DNA of 64,000 nt from NCBI GenBank assembly GCA_943704415.1, contig CALSCO010000649.1, forward strand, positions 1 to 64,000, in the 5' to 3' direction. Origin of the DNA: Parvularia atlantis (Eukaryota > Opisthokonta > Rotosphaerida). The position numbers and the translations under genes were made by a program. The notes beneath the pieces were generated by a model. It did no database searches, was not told the DNA's origin, and worked only from the letters and a program-made list of their open reading frames with translations. Positions 22,212-38,828 of the stretch are shown here, piece after piece. Within the stretch, counting starts at the first letter, position 1. Every line of letters begins with the position of its first letter.

Positions 22212-23339
22212 ATGACTGTGCGGTCGGCGGTGCTCGTGCGCGCGCCCCGCGGCGGCACGGCGGCCGTCAGCGCGACGGTGGCGGTGGCGCAGCGCGGGCT
22301 GACGGCGCTGCTGGCGCCGCGTCAGTGCCTGCTGCCGCTGCGCACCGAGCTCGCGCGGCTGCGCGTCGCCCCGGCCGCCATCCACGGCAATCTCGTGCTC
22401 GTGCCCGGGCTGGACCGCTTCACGGCCACGCGGCGCATCGCCTGGACGCAGGCCGCGTGGTTCAACGTGACCGCGCTGCCGATCGAGCGGCCCGGGACGC
22501 CCGCGGCCGCCGCGCGCCAGCTGCTCGCCATCCGCCCGACCTGGCTCGCCGTTATGCCCAACGACCGGCACCTGATGGACCGGGTCAAGCAGATCCGCGA
22601 CATCCTGCCGCAGCCGCGCACGCCGTACCTGCGCTTCCCGGCGTGCGTGCGCGACACGAACGCGACCGCTCCTGTGGACGGTCAGGGCGCCGACGACGAC
22701 GACCGGCCCGGGCACGCGCCCTGGACCCGCAGCATGCCGGGCATGTGGACGCTCGCGGGCACGGGCGACCTGCTGCTGTACGCGACCGACGGCGCGAGCC
22801 CGTTCCCGCTCGGCATGCCGCGCTTTATCGAGGACCACCAAAACCCGCCCTCGCGCGCGTACCTCAAGCTGTGGGAGCTCTTCACCCTGCTCGGGCGGCG
22901 GCCGCGCGAGGGCGACCTGTGCGTCGACCTTGGCGCGAGCCCCGGCGGGTGGACGTGGGTGCTGCACCAGCTCGGCGCGGCGGTGCTCAGCGTCGACCGG
23001 GCGCCCCTGGACGAGCAGGTGGCGGCGCTGCCGCGCGTCTCGTTTCTGCGGCAGGATGCGTTCCTGGTTGAGCCGCGCACGTTCGCGGCGATGCTGCCGC
23101 AGCACGCGAACACCAGGATCGATTGGCTGGTGTCGGACGTGGCGTGCTACCCGGAGAGGCTGCTGCCGTTTGTGCAGGCATGGGCCGCCAGCCCGCTCGC
23201 GCGAAACCTCGTGTTCACGATCAAGTTCACCGACATGCCGGACTTTGACGTGATCGACCAGTTCCGCGCGATCCCGGGCGCGCGGCTGCTGCACCTGTTC
23301 AACAACAAGCACGAGCTGACGTTTGTGCGGCTCGGGTGA
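22212..23339 (+). CDS. RlmM/FtsJ-like SAM-dependent RNA 2'-O-methyltransferase
   Basis: Resembles bacterial RlmM (YgdE), which 2'-O-methylates C2498 of 23S rRNA. The C-terminal half is a Rossmann methyltransferase: SPFPLGMPRF, then SRAYLKLWE (first Lys of the KDKE tetrad), motif I CVDLGASPGGWTWVL, WLVSDV (Asp), LVFTIKFTD (Lys) and NNKHELTFVRLG (Glu). The N-terminal half is THUMP-like in position but weakly conserved. The single exon of 375 residues has no intron among intron-rich neighbours, which fits a bacterial or organellar origin. A target in mitochondrial large-subunit rRNA is inferred; no clear presequence is visible, so nucleolar or cytosolic action is possible. The start is the ATG of MTVRSAVLVRAPRGG. 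The stop is 38 bp from the convergent TBC stop. Confidence 0.85.
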   Translation: MTVRSAVLVRAPRGGTAAVSATVAVAQRGLTALLAPRQCLLPLRTELARLRVAPAAIHGNLVLVPGLDRFTATRRIAWTQAAWFNVTALPIERPGTPAAAARQLLAIRPTWLAVMPNDRHLMDRVKQIRDILPQPRTPYLRFPACVRDTNATAPVDGQGADDDDRPGHAPWTRSMPGMWTLAGTGDLLLYATDGASPFPLGMPRFIEDHQNPPSRAYLKLWELFTLLGRRPREGDLCVDLGASPGGWTWVLHQLGAAVLSVDRAPLDEQVAALPRVSFLRQDAFLVEPRTFAAMLPQHANTRIDWLVSDVACYPERLLPFVQAWAASPLARNLVFTIKFTDMPDFDVIDQFRAIPGARLLHLFNNKHELTFVRLG

Positions 23340-23377
23340 GCGGGCCCCGCTTGAGACATAGCACGTGTACGACTACT

Positions 23378-24738
23378 TCACGAGTACAGATGGCGGTCAA
23401 AGGGGTGCCGCGCCAGGCGCTCGTAGAGCTCGTCCGGCAGCACGCGTACGAGGCGGATCGTCAGCGCGATGATGGGCTTGGCGCGCAGGTCGGGCAGCGT
23501 GCGCAGGAGCGGCGCGAGGCTGCGGCGGGCGACGCGTCGGCAGGAGGCGCGCGGGCGCATCACGGACGCACCGGTCCGTGCGCAGCAGCTCCTCGCGCAT
23601 CAGCACAAGCTGTGCGACCGTGCACACGACGCAGAGGTGCACGCCAAACGCGAAGAAAAAGTCCCACAGCTTCATCGCCTCGTCGAGCGGCGGCGTGCAC
23701 GCGCACAGCGTCAGGATGGCTATGCGCGTGCGTTTCAGAGAGTGCGCGCGTGCAGAAGGGCGCGGGGCAACGCACAAGGCATGGCGTAGAACTTGGCGGG
23801 CATGTTGTGCGCGGCGAGGTGCGCGTGGAGCGGCGGGTCGAAGGTCTGCAAGATCTCGTCGACGAGCTGCGCGTGCAACGTGGTCAGCAGACGGCCGTGC
23901 ATGCGCGCAAAGCGCACCCGCAGGCCGTAGTGCACGCCGGCAAGCGACGGCTGGACGTACATCGGGACGAGGTCCTTGATCAAGCGCGAGAAAGCAAAGT
24001 AGGCGTCGAGCTCGGGCATGCAGTAGAGGAAGGGCGCGAGGAGCACATTCATGCCCTGGACGTACGAAAACACAAAGGGGGAGTGGGATGCGGCTGCGGC
24101 GTTGGCGATGTGCGTCAGGTGCGGGCAGACAGCACAAGGTCGCAAGCGCACCGTTCTGATGAGCAAATGCGTTGAGGATGCGGGCGAGCTGGTCATCGGT
24201 GACGCGGGCCGTGAAGCCCTTGTCGCCGTTGAACGTGCGGAAGGTGTCGTTACTGGCGCCGCGCGCGTGTACGTCAGCTGACGAGCCGCGCGAACGTGCG
24301 TCGCGTGCCTGATCTTGTCGTGCACCCGCGATGGCCCCAGGCGCACCAGCGTCGTGTACTCGGTCAGGCTGACCTGGTGCACGTTGAGCAGCACCTTCCA
24401 CAGGCGGCCGCGCAGGCTGCAGACCAGGCTGTCGCTTTGCTCCTGCGCGCCGCTCGTTGGGTGCGGAAGCAGTGAGACACGTGCGTGCGCGCGCACCTCC
24501 AGGAGCGGCGGCGGCAGCCCGTCCAGCAGAATGAGCCGCCGGATAACGTTGAGCCGCTGCTTTCGCTGCGCCTGCGCCTGCGTGAGCGGCGCGCCAAAAC
24601 GCGGCGCGCCAAAACAGACGACGCGCGGACCTCCTGCACCGCCGCCTGCTGCGTGGCCGCCGGCTGCTGCTGCAACGGAGCCGGCGGGTCCTTTGGCGGG
24701 GCGAGGATCAGCTCGTACTTTTGCCTGAGCAGCGACAT
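23378..24738 (-). CDS. BUB2: TBC-domain Rab/Tem1-type GAP, Bub2/Cdc16-like
   Basis: Bub2-type TBC proteins act with Bfa1/Byr4 as the GAP for the Tem1/Spg1 GTPase that controls mitotic exit and septation. The protein starts MSLLRQKYELILAPP. It then carries RRLILLDGLPPPLLE, LRGRLWKVLLNVHQV (TBC motif A), NDTFRTFNGDKGF (motif with the catalytic Arg), SYVQGMNVLLAPFLYCMPEL (catalytic Gln), then LVDEILQTFDPPLHAHLAAH, ILTLCACTPPLDEAMKLWDF, FAFGVHLCVVCTVAQLVLM and ALTIRLVRVLPDELYERL, all in yeast Bub2 order. There are about eight exons. Assignment to Bub2 rests on these blocks; the fine Rab specificity is inferred. Confidence 0.9.
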
Positions 24739-24873
24739 GTTGCAGCGTGTTGAGCATGGGCCTGGCGCTGGGTGGGTGGGTGATGTCTTGTCGAAAGTGG
24801 TGACTTGATGCGCAAGCGTGAAGAACGGACGCACAAGTATGCGCTACCAATTTAACCACCAGGAGGACCATAC

Positions 24874-26546
24874 ATGCTCGCGCTGCAACTCAAGTCGGCG
24901 GCGACGGACGCCGACGCGGCCAAGCTCGGTCGACTGCTCCAGGACGTGGACCCGCGCGCGCGCGACGAGGAGAGCTTTACGCCGCTGCACTACGCGGCCT
25001 GGGGCGGCGTCGCGGGCCTCGTCGACACGCTGCTCGGCGTCAAGGCACGCGAGTGGCACGCGCACGCAACGCGCGTCGCTCGTGACGCGTGCGGCCGACA
25101 GGGCGTCGACGCCAACGCCAAGAACGATAGTGGCGAGGCGCCGCTGCACCTGGCCGCGGGCTACGGGCGTCTCGAGACGGTGTGGCCGCTCGCTGCACGC
25201 GGCGCACGCGCGTTGACGCGGCGCACGTGAAGGTCAACAGGCTGCTGTCGTACGGCGCACACGTCAACGCGCGCGACAACCTCAACTACACGCCGCTGCA
25301 CCGCGCCGCCGAGGGCCAGTGGGGTGTCACGGGCTGGGAGGGCACGGGCGGGCGCGCGGTGCGGTGCCGTGCGGGCGCGCCCGTGGCTGCGCTGACGCGA
25401 GCCGCGCGCACAGTCGCAACACGAGGACGTCGTGCGGCTGCTGCTGCAGACGGGCGCGGACGCGACGGCGCGCGACTCGTTCGGTCGCACGCCGCTGGAC
25501 GTCGCGTGCGACAAGGTCGGCATCCGTCAGATGCTGCAGACGGCGCAAGTGCAGTGTGCGTGCTCGCCTACGTCTGCTGCGTGGTCGCGCTCACGCGAGG
25601 CGCGACGCGACAGCGATGAAGATGCGCAACCAGGCCGTCGAGGCGACGCAGACGCCCTCGCCGTCGAGCAGCCTGAGTGCGCCGCCGCTGCTCATGCGCG
25701 CGTGTGCACGATTGACGCGCGCGGCAGACGTCGACGACTGGGACCGCGCGGCCGTGGGCGCGTGGCTGCGCCAGATTGGCCTGCCGCAGTACGAGGCGCT
25801 CTTCTCCGAAAAGGGCATTAACGGTGCGGACTGCGCACAGGCTGATGCCGAAAGCTGACCGAGCGCGCGCCGCAGGCAAGTTCCTGCTCACGCGCATGAC
25901 GCCCGACAAGGCCGCCAAGCTGATCACGGACGAGTTCCACCTGGACGTGTTCGCGGACGCACTCGACGAGCTCAAGCAGACGCAGGCGCGCTCGAGCGAG
26001 AAGAACTCGGCCGGCGGGCAGTTTGCCTACGCGGCGATGCCGCTGCGGTGCGACGGCTGCGCGCCCCTTGTGCGAAGTCTCACGGCCGCGGGCCGCGCAG
26101 GTCCAAGCCGACAAGCGTGCGATCACGCCTCACGCTCGACAATCCGACCGCGCGTCCCGTGCGCGTCTACTACCTCGACGACACGTCGCCTGAGGGGCAG
26201 GTGTGCTCGCGTTGGCTCGCCTCTTGCCGCCGCGCATCTAACTGCCGCCGTGCGCGCGCGCAGCCGAACCTGAAGCGCATCCTTGGGCCGTTCCAGACCG
26301 TGACCGAGGACGCGCACGAGGGCACGCCGCTGCCCGCCGCGCGCGCAAATGTGCGCTGATGCGCGACGGCACGCAGGCGCCGTGTTCTTCCTCACGGACG
26401 ACAACACGGGCGACCGCCTCGGCTGGGTCCAGGTACTCGCGCGGCCGACGATGATCCATGTGCCGGACGCGGTGCTCAACGCGGGCGATGTGGATCTGCT
26501 GCCGCCGTCGTACGGCGAGCTGCAGTTGTCCTCCAAGGGCGCGTGA
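24874..26546 (+). CDS. Ankyrin-repeat, SAM and VHL-beta-like domain protein
   Basis: Four ankyrin repeats open the protein: SFTPLHYAAWGGVAGLVDTL, GEAPLHLAAGYGRLE, NYTPLHRAAEGQ and FGRTPLDVACDKVGIRQML, each interrupted by an intron. Next is a SAM domain (VDDWDRAAVGAWLRQIGLPQ, then KFLLTRMTPDKAAKLITDEF) and a short helix. The C-terminal region (TARPVRVYYLDDTSPEGQ, PNLKRILGPFQTVTEDAHEG, VFFLTDDNTGDRLGWVQV) resembles the beta domain of von Hippel-Lindau protein, which recognises hydroxyproline in HIF. No elongin-binding helix is obvious. It may be an adaptor in oxygen or ubiquitin signalling, but that is inference. There are about eight exons; the start is the first ATG. It is divergent from the TBC gene across 135 bp. 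Confidence 0.8.
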
Positions 26547-26590
26547 TGTGTAAGTGTGTCGCACGCGTTTCTGTTGTGTGCCGAGGCATC

Positions 26591-27589
26591 ATGGCACTCG
26601 TGCTGCGGCCGAGCCTCAGTGCAAACGCGCCGGCCGCCGCCGACGCGCCGCCGAGCCTCGCGAGCCACCAGGCACGCGCGGCGGGCGTGGCTGTGGACGC
26701 GTTGCCGTACGTCGACACGGAGATCGACGCCGTGCCGGCCATGCGCGAGGCCGTCAACCGCCTCGTCGCCGACGAGCTGCGCGCGCACGCGCACCCGCCC
26801 GGCGCCAACCTGGGCGCGCTCGCGCACCGGCCGTTCCAGCCGCCGACCGAGCTGCTGCGTGCCGAGCTCGACCGTGTCGAGCACAACGTGCCGCTGGCCC
26901 CGCTTGACACGACGCGGTACCAGCTCGACGGCCCGCCGCTGGGCAAGGGCGAGGACGTGGACGCGTGGCAGGCGGCCGTGCACAACTCGAACGCGCAACT
27001 GCAGCACCAGAGCCTGAGGTGTGTGTGTGCGGCGGAGTGCTGACGATGCGCGGACGGCCCACGTGTTCTTTGCGCGCGCAGGCTCATCAACCTCGAGCTC
27101 ATGCAAAAGTACGGCAGCAACGCCTGGCGCATGCACAACTTCCAGCTCGAGGCCGTGCTCAAGTCGCTCCAGGCCGAGCTCGAGGCGCTGCAGAAGCAGA
27201 TTGTCGAGCTCAACCGCGCGCGCAAGCTTGAGCAGGTGCGCCGTCGCCGCCTCTCGCTTTTGCAGTGATCGCTCACAGCCCGCGCAGACCCAGGCCGCCG
27301 CGACCCTCGCAAACCTTGACGCGCGGTGGTACGAACTCACGACCAAGAACGCGCAAATCGAGGCCGCCTGCGCTGCGCTGGAGCAGCAACTCGCGCCGCT
27401 TCGCCCGACGGTGCGCCCGCGCTCTCCATCTCTCGTGCGCCCTGGTTGCGTCCATGCTCACGCGCTCGCGCCCAGCCTGGGCCCGCGCCGGTCGACTACC
27501 ACGCGCACCACTACGCCGCGCGCGATGCGGACGGCGCCGGCGACGACGACGACGACGACGACGGCGGCGCAAAGGGCATCGAAACGTGA
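26591..27589 (+). CDS. BCAS2: BCAS2/SPF27, PRP19 complex subunit
   Basis: Core subunit of the PRP19/NTC complex that activates the spliceosome. The N-terminus has VDALPYVDTEIDAVPAMREA, then RPFQPPTELLRAELDRVE and KGEDVDAWQAAVHNSNAQLQ. It is spliced to LINLELMQKYGSNAWRMHNF and to LANLDARWYELTTKNAQIEA, as in human BCAS2. The last exon encodes a unique acidic tail with seven aspartates. Four exons with GTGTGT and GTGCGC donors. The start lies only 44 bp after the stop of the preceding same-strand gene. Confidence 0.94.
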
Positions 27590-27703
27590 GCGCGCGTGTG
27601 TGGAGAAAAAAAACTATACGTAGACGGGCTCCGCCGGCACAGACAGACACACTGACAGGCACAGAACGGGCCCCGCGCGCGCACACACGCCGTCCGGAGC
27701 GGG

Positions 27704-34212
<6,509 letters not shown>

Positions 34213-34391
34213 TGGGTAAACTCAAACGTACTCTTTGCACGCGTGCCAGCTGGGGTGGAAAGTCGTGCGCGTTTGGGAAGGGTGGGTGGGCAAGTGGACG
34301 GTTTAGCGTCGTTGTCGGCGGCGGCGGGGCGGCGTCGTGGCCAGGTGCGCAGAACACTGCCGGCACCGCACCGCTGGTCTGACCTATCGCG

Positions 34392-34820
34392 CTACAGTTG
34401 GGCACAACGAGCCGCATGTGCGCCACGTCGAGCGAGGCTCGCGCCGACCACACCCGTCCCGACCAGGCCGTGCACTCGGCCGCTACCCCAGCGCTGCAGC
34501 GCCTCCGCCGCCGCCGCGTCGTCCGTCGCGCCTGTGAGGCCCACGACGGTCGGGCCGGCCGCAGTTGCCCGTTCGACGACCACGTCTACGTCGGGGCGCT
34601 GCATTGCGAAGATGAGCGCCCGGTCGAGAGGTCGGACCATCTCGCTCAGTAATAGCTGCACCGCACGAGCCGCCGCGTCCACCGTCGTCGCGACTTGCTC
34701 GACTCGCCACGCCAGTTCGTCCCGAGCCGTACAGGCGCGCACGACCGCCGCTTGGCTGGCGTGTAGCTCTCGCAGGGCGTGCTCGGCCAGCGATGGCGGC
34801 AGCGAGCCGCTCAGGATCAC
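34392..34820 (-). CDS. Small hypothetical protein, helical
   Basis: One exon, 142 residues, starting MILSGSLPPSLAEHALRELH. Long helical, probably coiled-coil stretches (ELAWRVEQVATTVDAAARAV) lead into a short segment rich in Thr/Gly/Ala. No family was recognised. It sits only 28 bp downstream of the GT92 stop on the same strand. Heptad-like hydrophobic spacing favours coding over chance, but a GC-rich spurious frame cannot be excluded. Confidence 0.45.
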   Translation of the reverse strand: MILSGSLPPSLAEHALRELHASQAAVVRACTARDELAWRVEQVATTVDAAARAVQLLLSEMVRPLDRALIFAMQRPDVDVVVERATAAGPTVVGLTGATDDAAAAEALQRWGSGRVHGLVGTGVVGASLARRGAHAARCAQL

Positions 34821-34848
34821 GTGCTGTACGTGTATCGCCGGTGTGACA

Positions 34849-36066
34849 TCAACGAGATGTGCAGCTTGTGCTGAAAGGACCGCTGTTCATGCACGCGCGC
34901 ACACGGTCCGCAAACGCTGCCACCTGCGTGTCCTCCGCCGCCGAGAGGCAGTCGAGCACGCCCGGCTCGAGCATGCGCCGGTAGTACGTCGACCGGTTGA
35001 CGTCGGCCTTGGCGCGCACGTCCGCGAGCGAGAGCAGCTGGAAGTGCACAAGCCGCAGCGGGTCGCTCGGCAGGGCCCCGCGCACGGGCACGTCGCTCTC
35101 GCGTGGGCTCGTCGCGGGCACGTGCAGCCGCCCCTCGACGCTCGTCGGGTCGAGGCGGTCGCCGCGCACAAACGTCTTGAGCGCGATCTGCTCGCTCTCG
35201 CGGCGGGGCGGGGCGGCGCCGCACGGCAGCAGGTTGCCGTCCGCGTCCAGCGCCGGCCGCCGCGTGTGCGACTCGATCACGAGGCCCGGCCAGTCGCGCT
35301 CGACGTGCCCGGCCGTGCCAAAGACGACGCCGCTGACCGGGTACAGCGCGCGCGGCTGCGCGTCGAGCAGCGCGTGGATCGGGCCGGGCGATGCACCTGT
35401 GGCGGCGTCGAGCGGGCGGAACACAAACTCGTCCACGTCCATGAAGATCATCCAGCGCACGGGCTCGGCGCTCGTCCGCACGCGCACGGCGCAGTCGGCA
35501 AAGACGGCCTGCTGGCAGCGCAGCATGCTCCACTCGTGATCGCGCTCGTCGTCGCGGCACGCAACGAGCAGCCGCCGCAGCCGCTCGGTCCACGCGCGTG
35601 GCGCGGTAGCAGCGTACGGCGCCGTCGCGAGCGCGCGCCGCGGGTCCCGCACGAGCTTGTTGACGCGCAGCAGCGTCACTACGCCCGCCGCGATCCACTC
35701 GCGCAGCGCGTCGGCGTAGTCGACTTCGTCGCTGCGCACGGCGCACATCGTGTCAGCGCATACACGATGCGGCCCGCGCAGACGCGCGCACCTGCCGTCG
35801 TCGTACAGCACGAAGCGCTCGACGCCCTGCAGCCGGTGGAACGCGAGCCACTCGGGCACGAGCCGCGCGTTGTTGCGGACCATCGTGCACGCGAGCAGCG
35901 CGATGCCGTCCGCACGCGCCGGTGCCTCGGGCTGCTCCGGCTGCTCCGGCTGCTCCGGCTGCTCCGGCTGCGTCGATGCGAACAGGAGAAGCGAGAGCAG
36001 CGACAGGGTGATCAGAAGGAGACAGGCGCGACGCAGCATGTCCGCGAAAGCATGACACCGCGCCAT
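34849..36066 (-). CDS. GT92-family glycosyltransferase, type II membrane protein
   Basis: Predicted Golgi glycosyltransferase of family 92 (DUF23), members of which add galactose to glycans. The N-terminus has a signal anchor (RRACLLLITLSLLSLLLFAS) followed by a PEQ repeat stem. The catalytic part has LLACTMVRNNARLVPEWLAF, HRLQGVERFVLYDDG, the metal-binding D-x-D in WMIFMDVDEFVF, and then HFQLLSLADVRAKADVNRST. One intron near 35728-35785 follows YDDG, with a GTGCGC donor and a CTGAC box. The first ATG in frame is 36066; an ATG at 36039 gives a tighter signal anchor and may be the true start. It is divergent from the sulfatase. Confidence 0.85.
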   Translation of the reverse strand: MARCHAFADMLRRACLLLITLSLLSLLLFASTQPEQPEQPEQPEQPEAPARADGIALLACTMVRNNARLVPEWLAFHRLQGVERFVLYDDGRCARLRGPHRVCADTMCAVRSDEVDYADALREWIAAGVVTLLRVNKLVRDPRRALATAPYAATAPRAWTERLRRLLVACRDDERDHEWSMLRCQQAVFADCAVRVRTSAEPVRWMIFMDVDEFVFRPLDAATGASPGPIHALLDAQPRALYPVSGVVFGTAGHVERDWPGLVIESHTRRPALDADGNLLPCGAAPPRRESEQIALKTFVRGDRLDPTSVEGRLHVPATSPRESDVPVRGALPSDPLRLVHFQLLSLADVRAKADVNRSTYYRRMLEPGVLDCLSAAEDTQVAAFADRVRACMNSGPFSTSCTSR

Positions 36067-36320
36067 GTCTGTGCGCTGTCTGCGTTTTCCGACACGGTCC
36101 TCCCCTTCTTTTTTCCGCGTCCTTCCACGCGCGCCTCCCCCTTTCCACGCGTCCCGGCACGCCCCTGCCACGCGCACACCGATACGCGCCCGCCCGCTCC
36201 CCCGTGCACGCGCGTCCGCCGTGTCACGCCCACGACGCCCGCCAGGTTTAGCCGACGAGTTTGGTGACAAAACAATCTTCCGCACCCAGAGGTTTCCGCA
36301 CCCAGAGCGTTCCACAGAGC

Positions 36321-38692
36321 ATGCGCCGCACCGCTGCCTCTCCGTCCGTGCCGCGCGCCGCTGCCCTCTCGCTGCTCGCCACGCTGCTGCTGCTGTTGCT
36401 GCTGCTGCTGCCGAGCGTGTGCGCCGACCGCGGCGTGGCGCGCCGGCCAAACATCGTCTTCATCCTGGTGCGTCAGTAACGGGCGCCGCGCGCGCCGCCG
36501 CCCAACGGTCCGGCGCGTGCAGGCGGACGACATCGGCCTCGGCGACCTGTCGTACACCGGCGGGCCGATCGACGCGCCCGAGCTGGCCGCGCTCGCTGCG
36601 GTGCGCTGCTGACGCAGGACGCGGCCCCCCCTTTGCGCGCGGCCCTGACGTGGTCGTGCGGCACACAGGAGTCGGTGCGGATCAAGACCGCCTACGCCGC
36701 GCCGCTGTGCACGCCGACGCGCGCGGCGCTGCTGACGGCGCGGTACCCGCACAACGTGGGGCTGAACGGCGCGCTGCTGACCGGCAACCCGTACGGCCTC
36801 GCGGCCAACCACTCGACGCTGGCCGACTGGTTGCGCGGCGCCGGGTACAAGACGCACATGGTCGGCAAGTGGCATCTGGGCCACTCCAAGTGGGAGTGCG
36901 TGGCGCGCTCTGCGTGCTGCTGTGTGCGATCGCGCTGACAAGAGCAACAGGTACACGCCGACGATGCACGGCTTTGACGAGCACTACGGCATCTTTGGCC
37001 TCGGCGTCGACCCGCACGACAAGACGCTCGAGGGCGGCGCGGACCTGTGGCACAACCGTCGCGCCGTGTACGAGCGCACACACACGACCGAGCTGTTTGC
37101 GCGCGAGGCCGTGCGCATGATCGACCGCCACCACGCCCAGCACCGCGACCAGCCGCTCTTCCTCTACCTCGCCTTCACCGCCGCGCACACACCGCTCGTG
37201 CCCGACCCGCGCCACGTGCGCAAGTGTGCTGCAATGCGCCAGGAGTGGCGCCGCGACTTTTGTGGCCTCGTCGTCGGCCTGGACGAGGCCATCGGCAACG
37301 TCACCGCCGCACTCAAGCGCACGGGTCTGTGGGACGACACCGTGCTTGTCTTCTCGTCCGACAACGGCGGCGATGCCTGGTCGGGCGGGCACAACTACCC
37401 GCTGCGTGGTGCGTGCGCACGACCGCCCTGCCGCTGCGTCTGCTGACGCTCGTGCGGCGGCCAGGCGTCAAGCACACGGCGTGGGAGGGCGGCATGCGCG
37501 TGCCCGCGTTCATCCGCAGTCCGCGGCACTTTGGCCGCGGCGGCTACGACTTCACGGCCGGGCCGCTGCACATGACCGACTGGGCACCGACGCTGCTCGC
37601 GCTGGCCAATGTGACGCGGCCGGCCACGGCGACCAACCTGGACGGGCTCGACATGTCGCGCGCGCTCAAGACCAACAGCAACAGCCCGCGCAACGAGACA
37701 GTGCGCGCACGCGGCGTGGGCGTAACAGTGCTTACTCGCGCGTGCGCGGCCAGGTGCTTGTGCTCGACGACGCCTCGGGGCAGTACGCGATCCGCAGCGG
37801 CCGCTGGAAGCTCATGTTTGGTCACGTTGGCGATGGCCAGCTGTACCTCGAGCCGACCGAGTGGATCAACGGGTGCAACTCGATCATCGACCGGCTGTAC
37901 GAGGTGCGTGTGGCTGTGTGCGTGCTGCCCGCACGCGCTCATCGCTCGCGGCGGCCAGATGGCGTTCTTCGCCGTGTACCGCGTCGTCGGCACAAGCTTT
38001 GGGATGCTCATGGTCCAGTTCCTCAATCTCAAGCGGCACGAGAACAACGTGCGCTGGGGTTTCACGCCCGACTACGACCACATGACGCTCCTGTTTGACC
38101 TCGAGGTGCGCTACGTTGCGGCCGGCGCGCGCGCACCCTGTCTGACGTGCGCGCACGCGCGCAGAGCGACCCGAACGAGACGACCAACCTGGCCGAGCAG
38201 CACCCGGACGTAGTGCAGCGTCTGCGTGCGCGCATGAACGAGCTCCAGAAGCAGCTGCCCGTGCAGTACAACTGGATGGTCAAGGACAAGAACAACAAGG
38301 TGTGCACGGGTAGCAGCGGTGCGCGACCGCTGAGGCCCCGCACACGCGCAGCCCATCGCCGGCGTGCACCCGGCCATGCCGCGGCTCAAGTACTGGTCGC
38401 CGTACCTCTCGCACGACGCCGACGTGACGCGGGTGCGTCCGGCTGCACCAGCTGCACGCTGCTGACATTGCGCGCGCAGGTGCTCACGTACGACCCGCGG
38501 CCCAACATGTACTCCAACACGTTCGTGGCGGTCACGGGCGGGTTTCTCGTCTACTACTTTTTCGGGCGGTGGTTCCGCTGCTCGCGGCTGCTGACGGCGA
38601 TCGGGCTGCAGAGCTCCGCGTCGTCGCGCCGGCAGGCGGCCGACCTCCTGTTCGACCAGGGCGTGTTCCGCCCATACAAGCTCGCGCACTAG
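36321..38692 (+). CDS. Sulfatase (arylsulfatase B/I/J-like) with C-terminal membrane segment
   Basis: Predicted secretory or lysosomal sulfatase. Signal peptide of leucines (LLATLLLLLLLLLPSVCA), then NIVFIL spliced to ADDIGLGDLSYTG with the metal-binding Asp pair. The sulfatase signature is CTPTRAALLTARYP, whose Cys would be converted to formylglycine. Then come MVGKWHLGH, MHGFDEHYGIFGLGVDPHDK, FLYLAFTAAHTPL, VFSSDNGGD (metal site) and KHTAWEGGMRVPAFI. The C-terminus has a hydrophobic stretch (FVAVTGGFLVYYFF) followed by a basic tail, so the enzyme may be membrane anchored. About ten exons. The upstream 250 bp hold two CCGCACCCAGAG copies at about 36281-36306. Confidence 0.9.
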
Positions 38693-38828
38693 CACACTTT
38701 CAGTGAGGCCACTCTGTACTCTGCAATCTTGAGAGGCGGCGGCGACACCGGCAGCGCAGCGGTGCTAGGCTGAACACGACGCCACAGTCCATTCGTACGG
38801 CGCGCTGTCAACTCATGTTTCGTTGACC

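Noticed and set aside
21327-23312. Long minus-strand frame across the RlmM-like gene.
   Set aside because: The plus strand encodes every methyltransferase motif; the minus frame is a GC shadow.
34243-36267. Plus-strand frame of about 670 codons across the GT92 and small unknown genes.
   Set aside because: No recognisable domain, and antisense to a clear glycosyltransferase.
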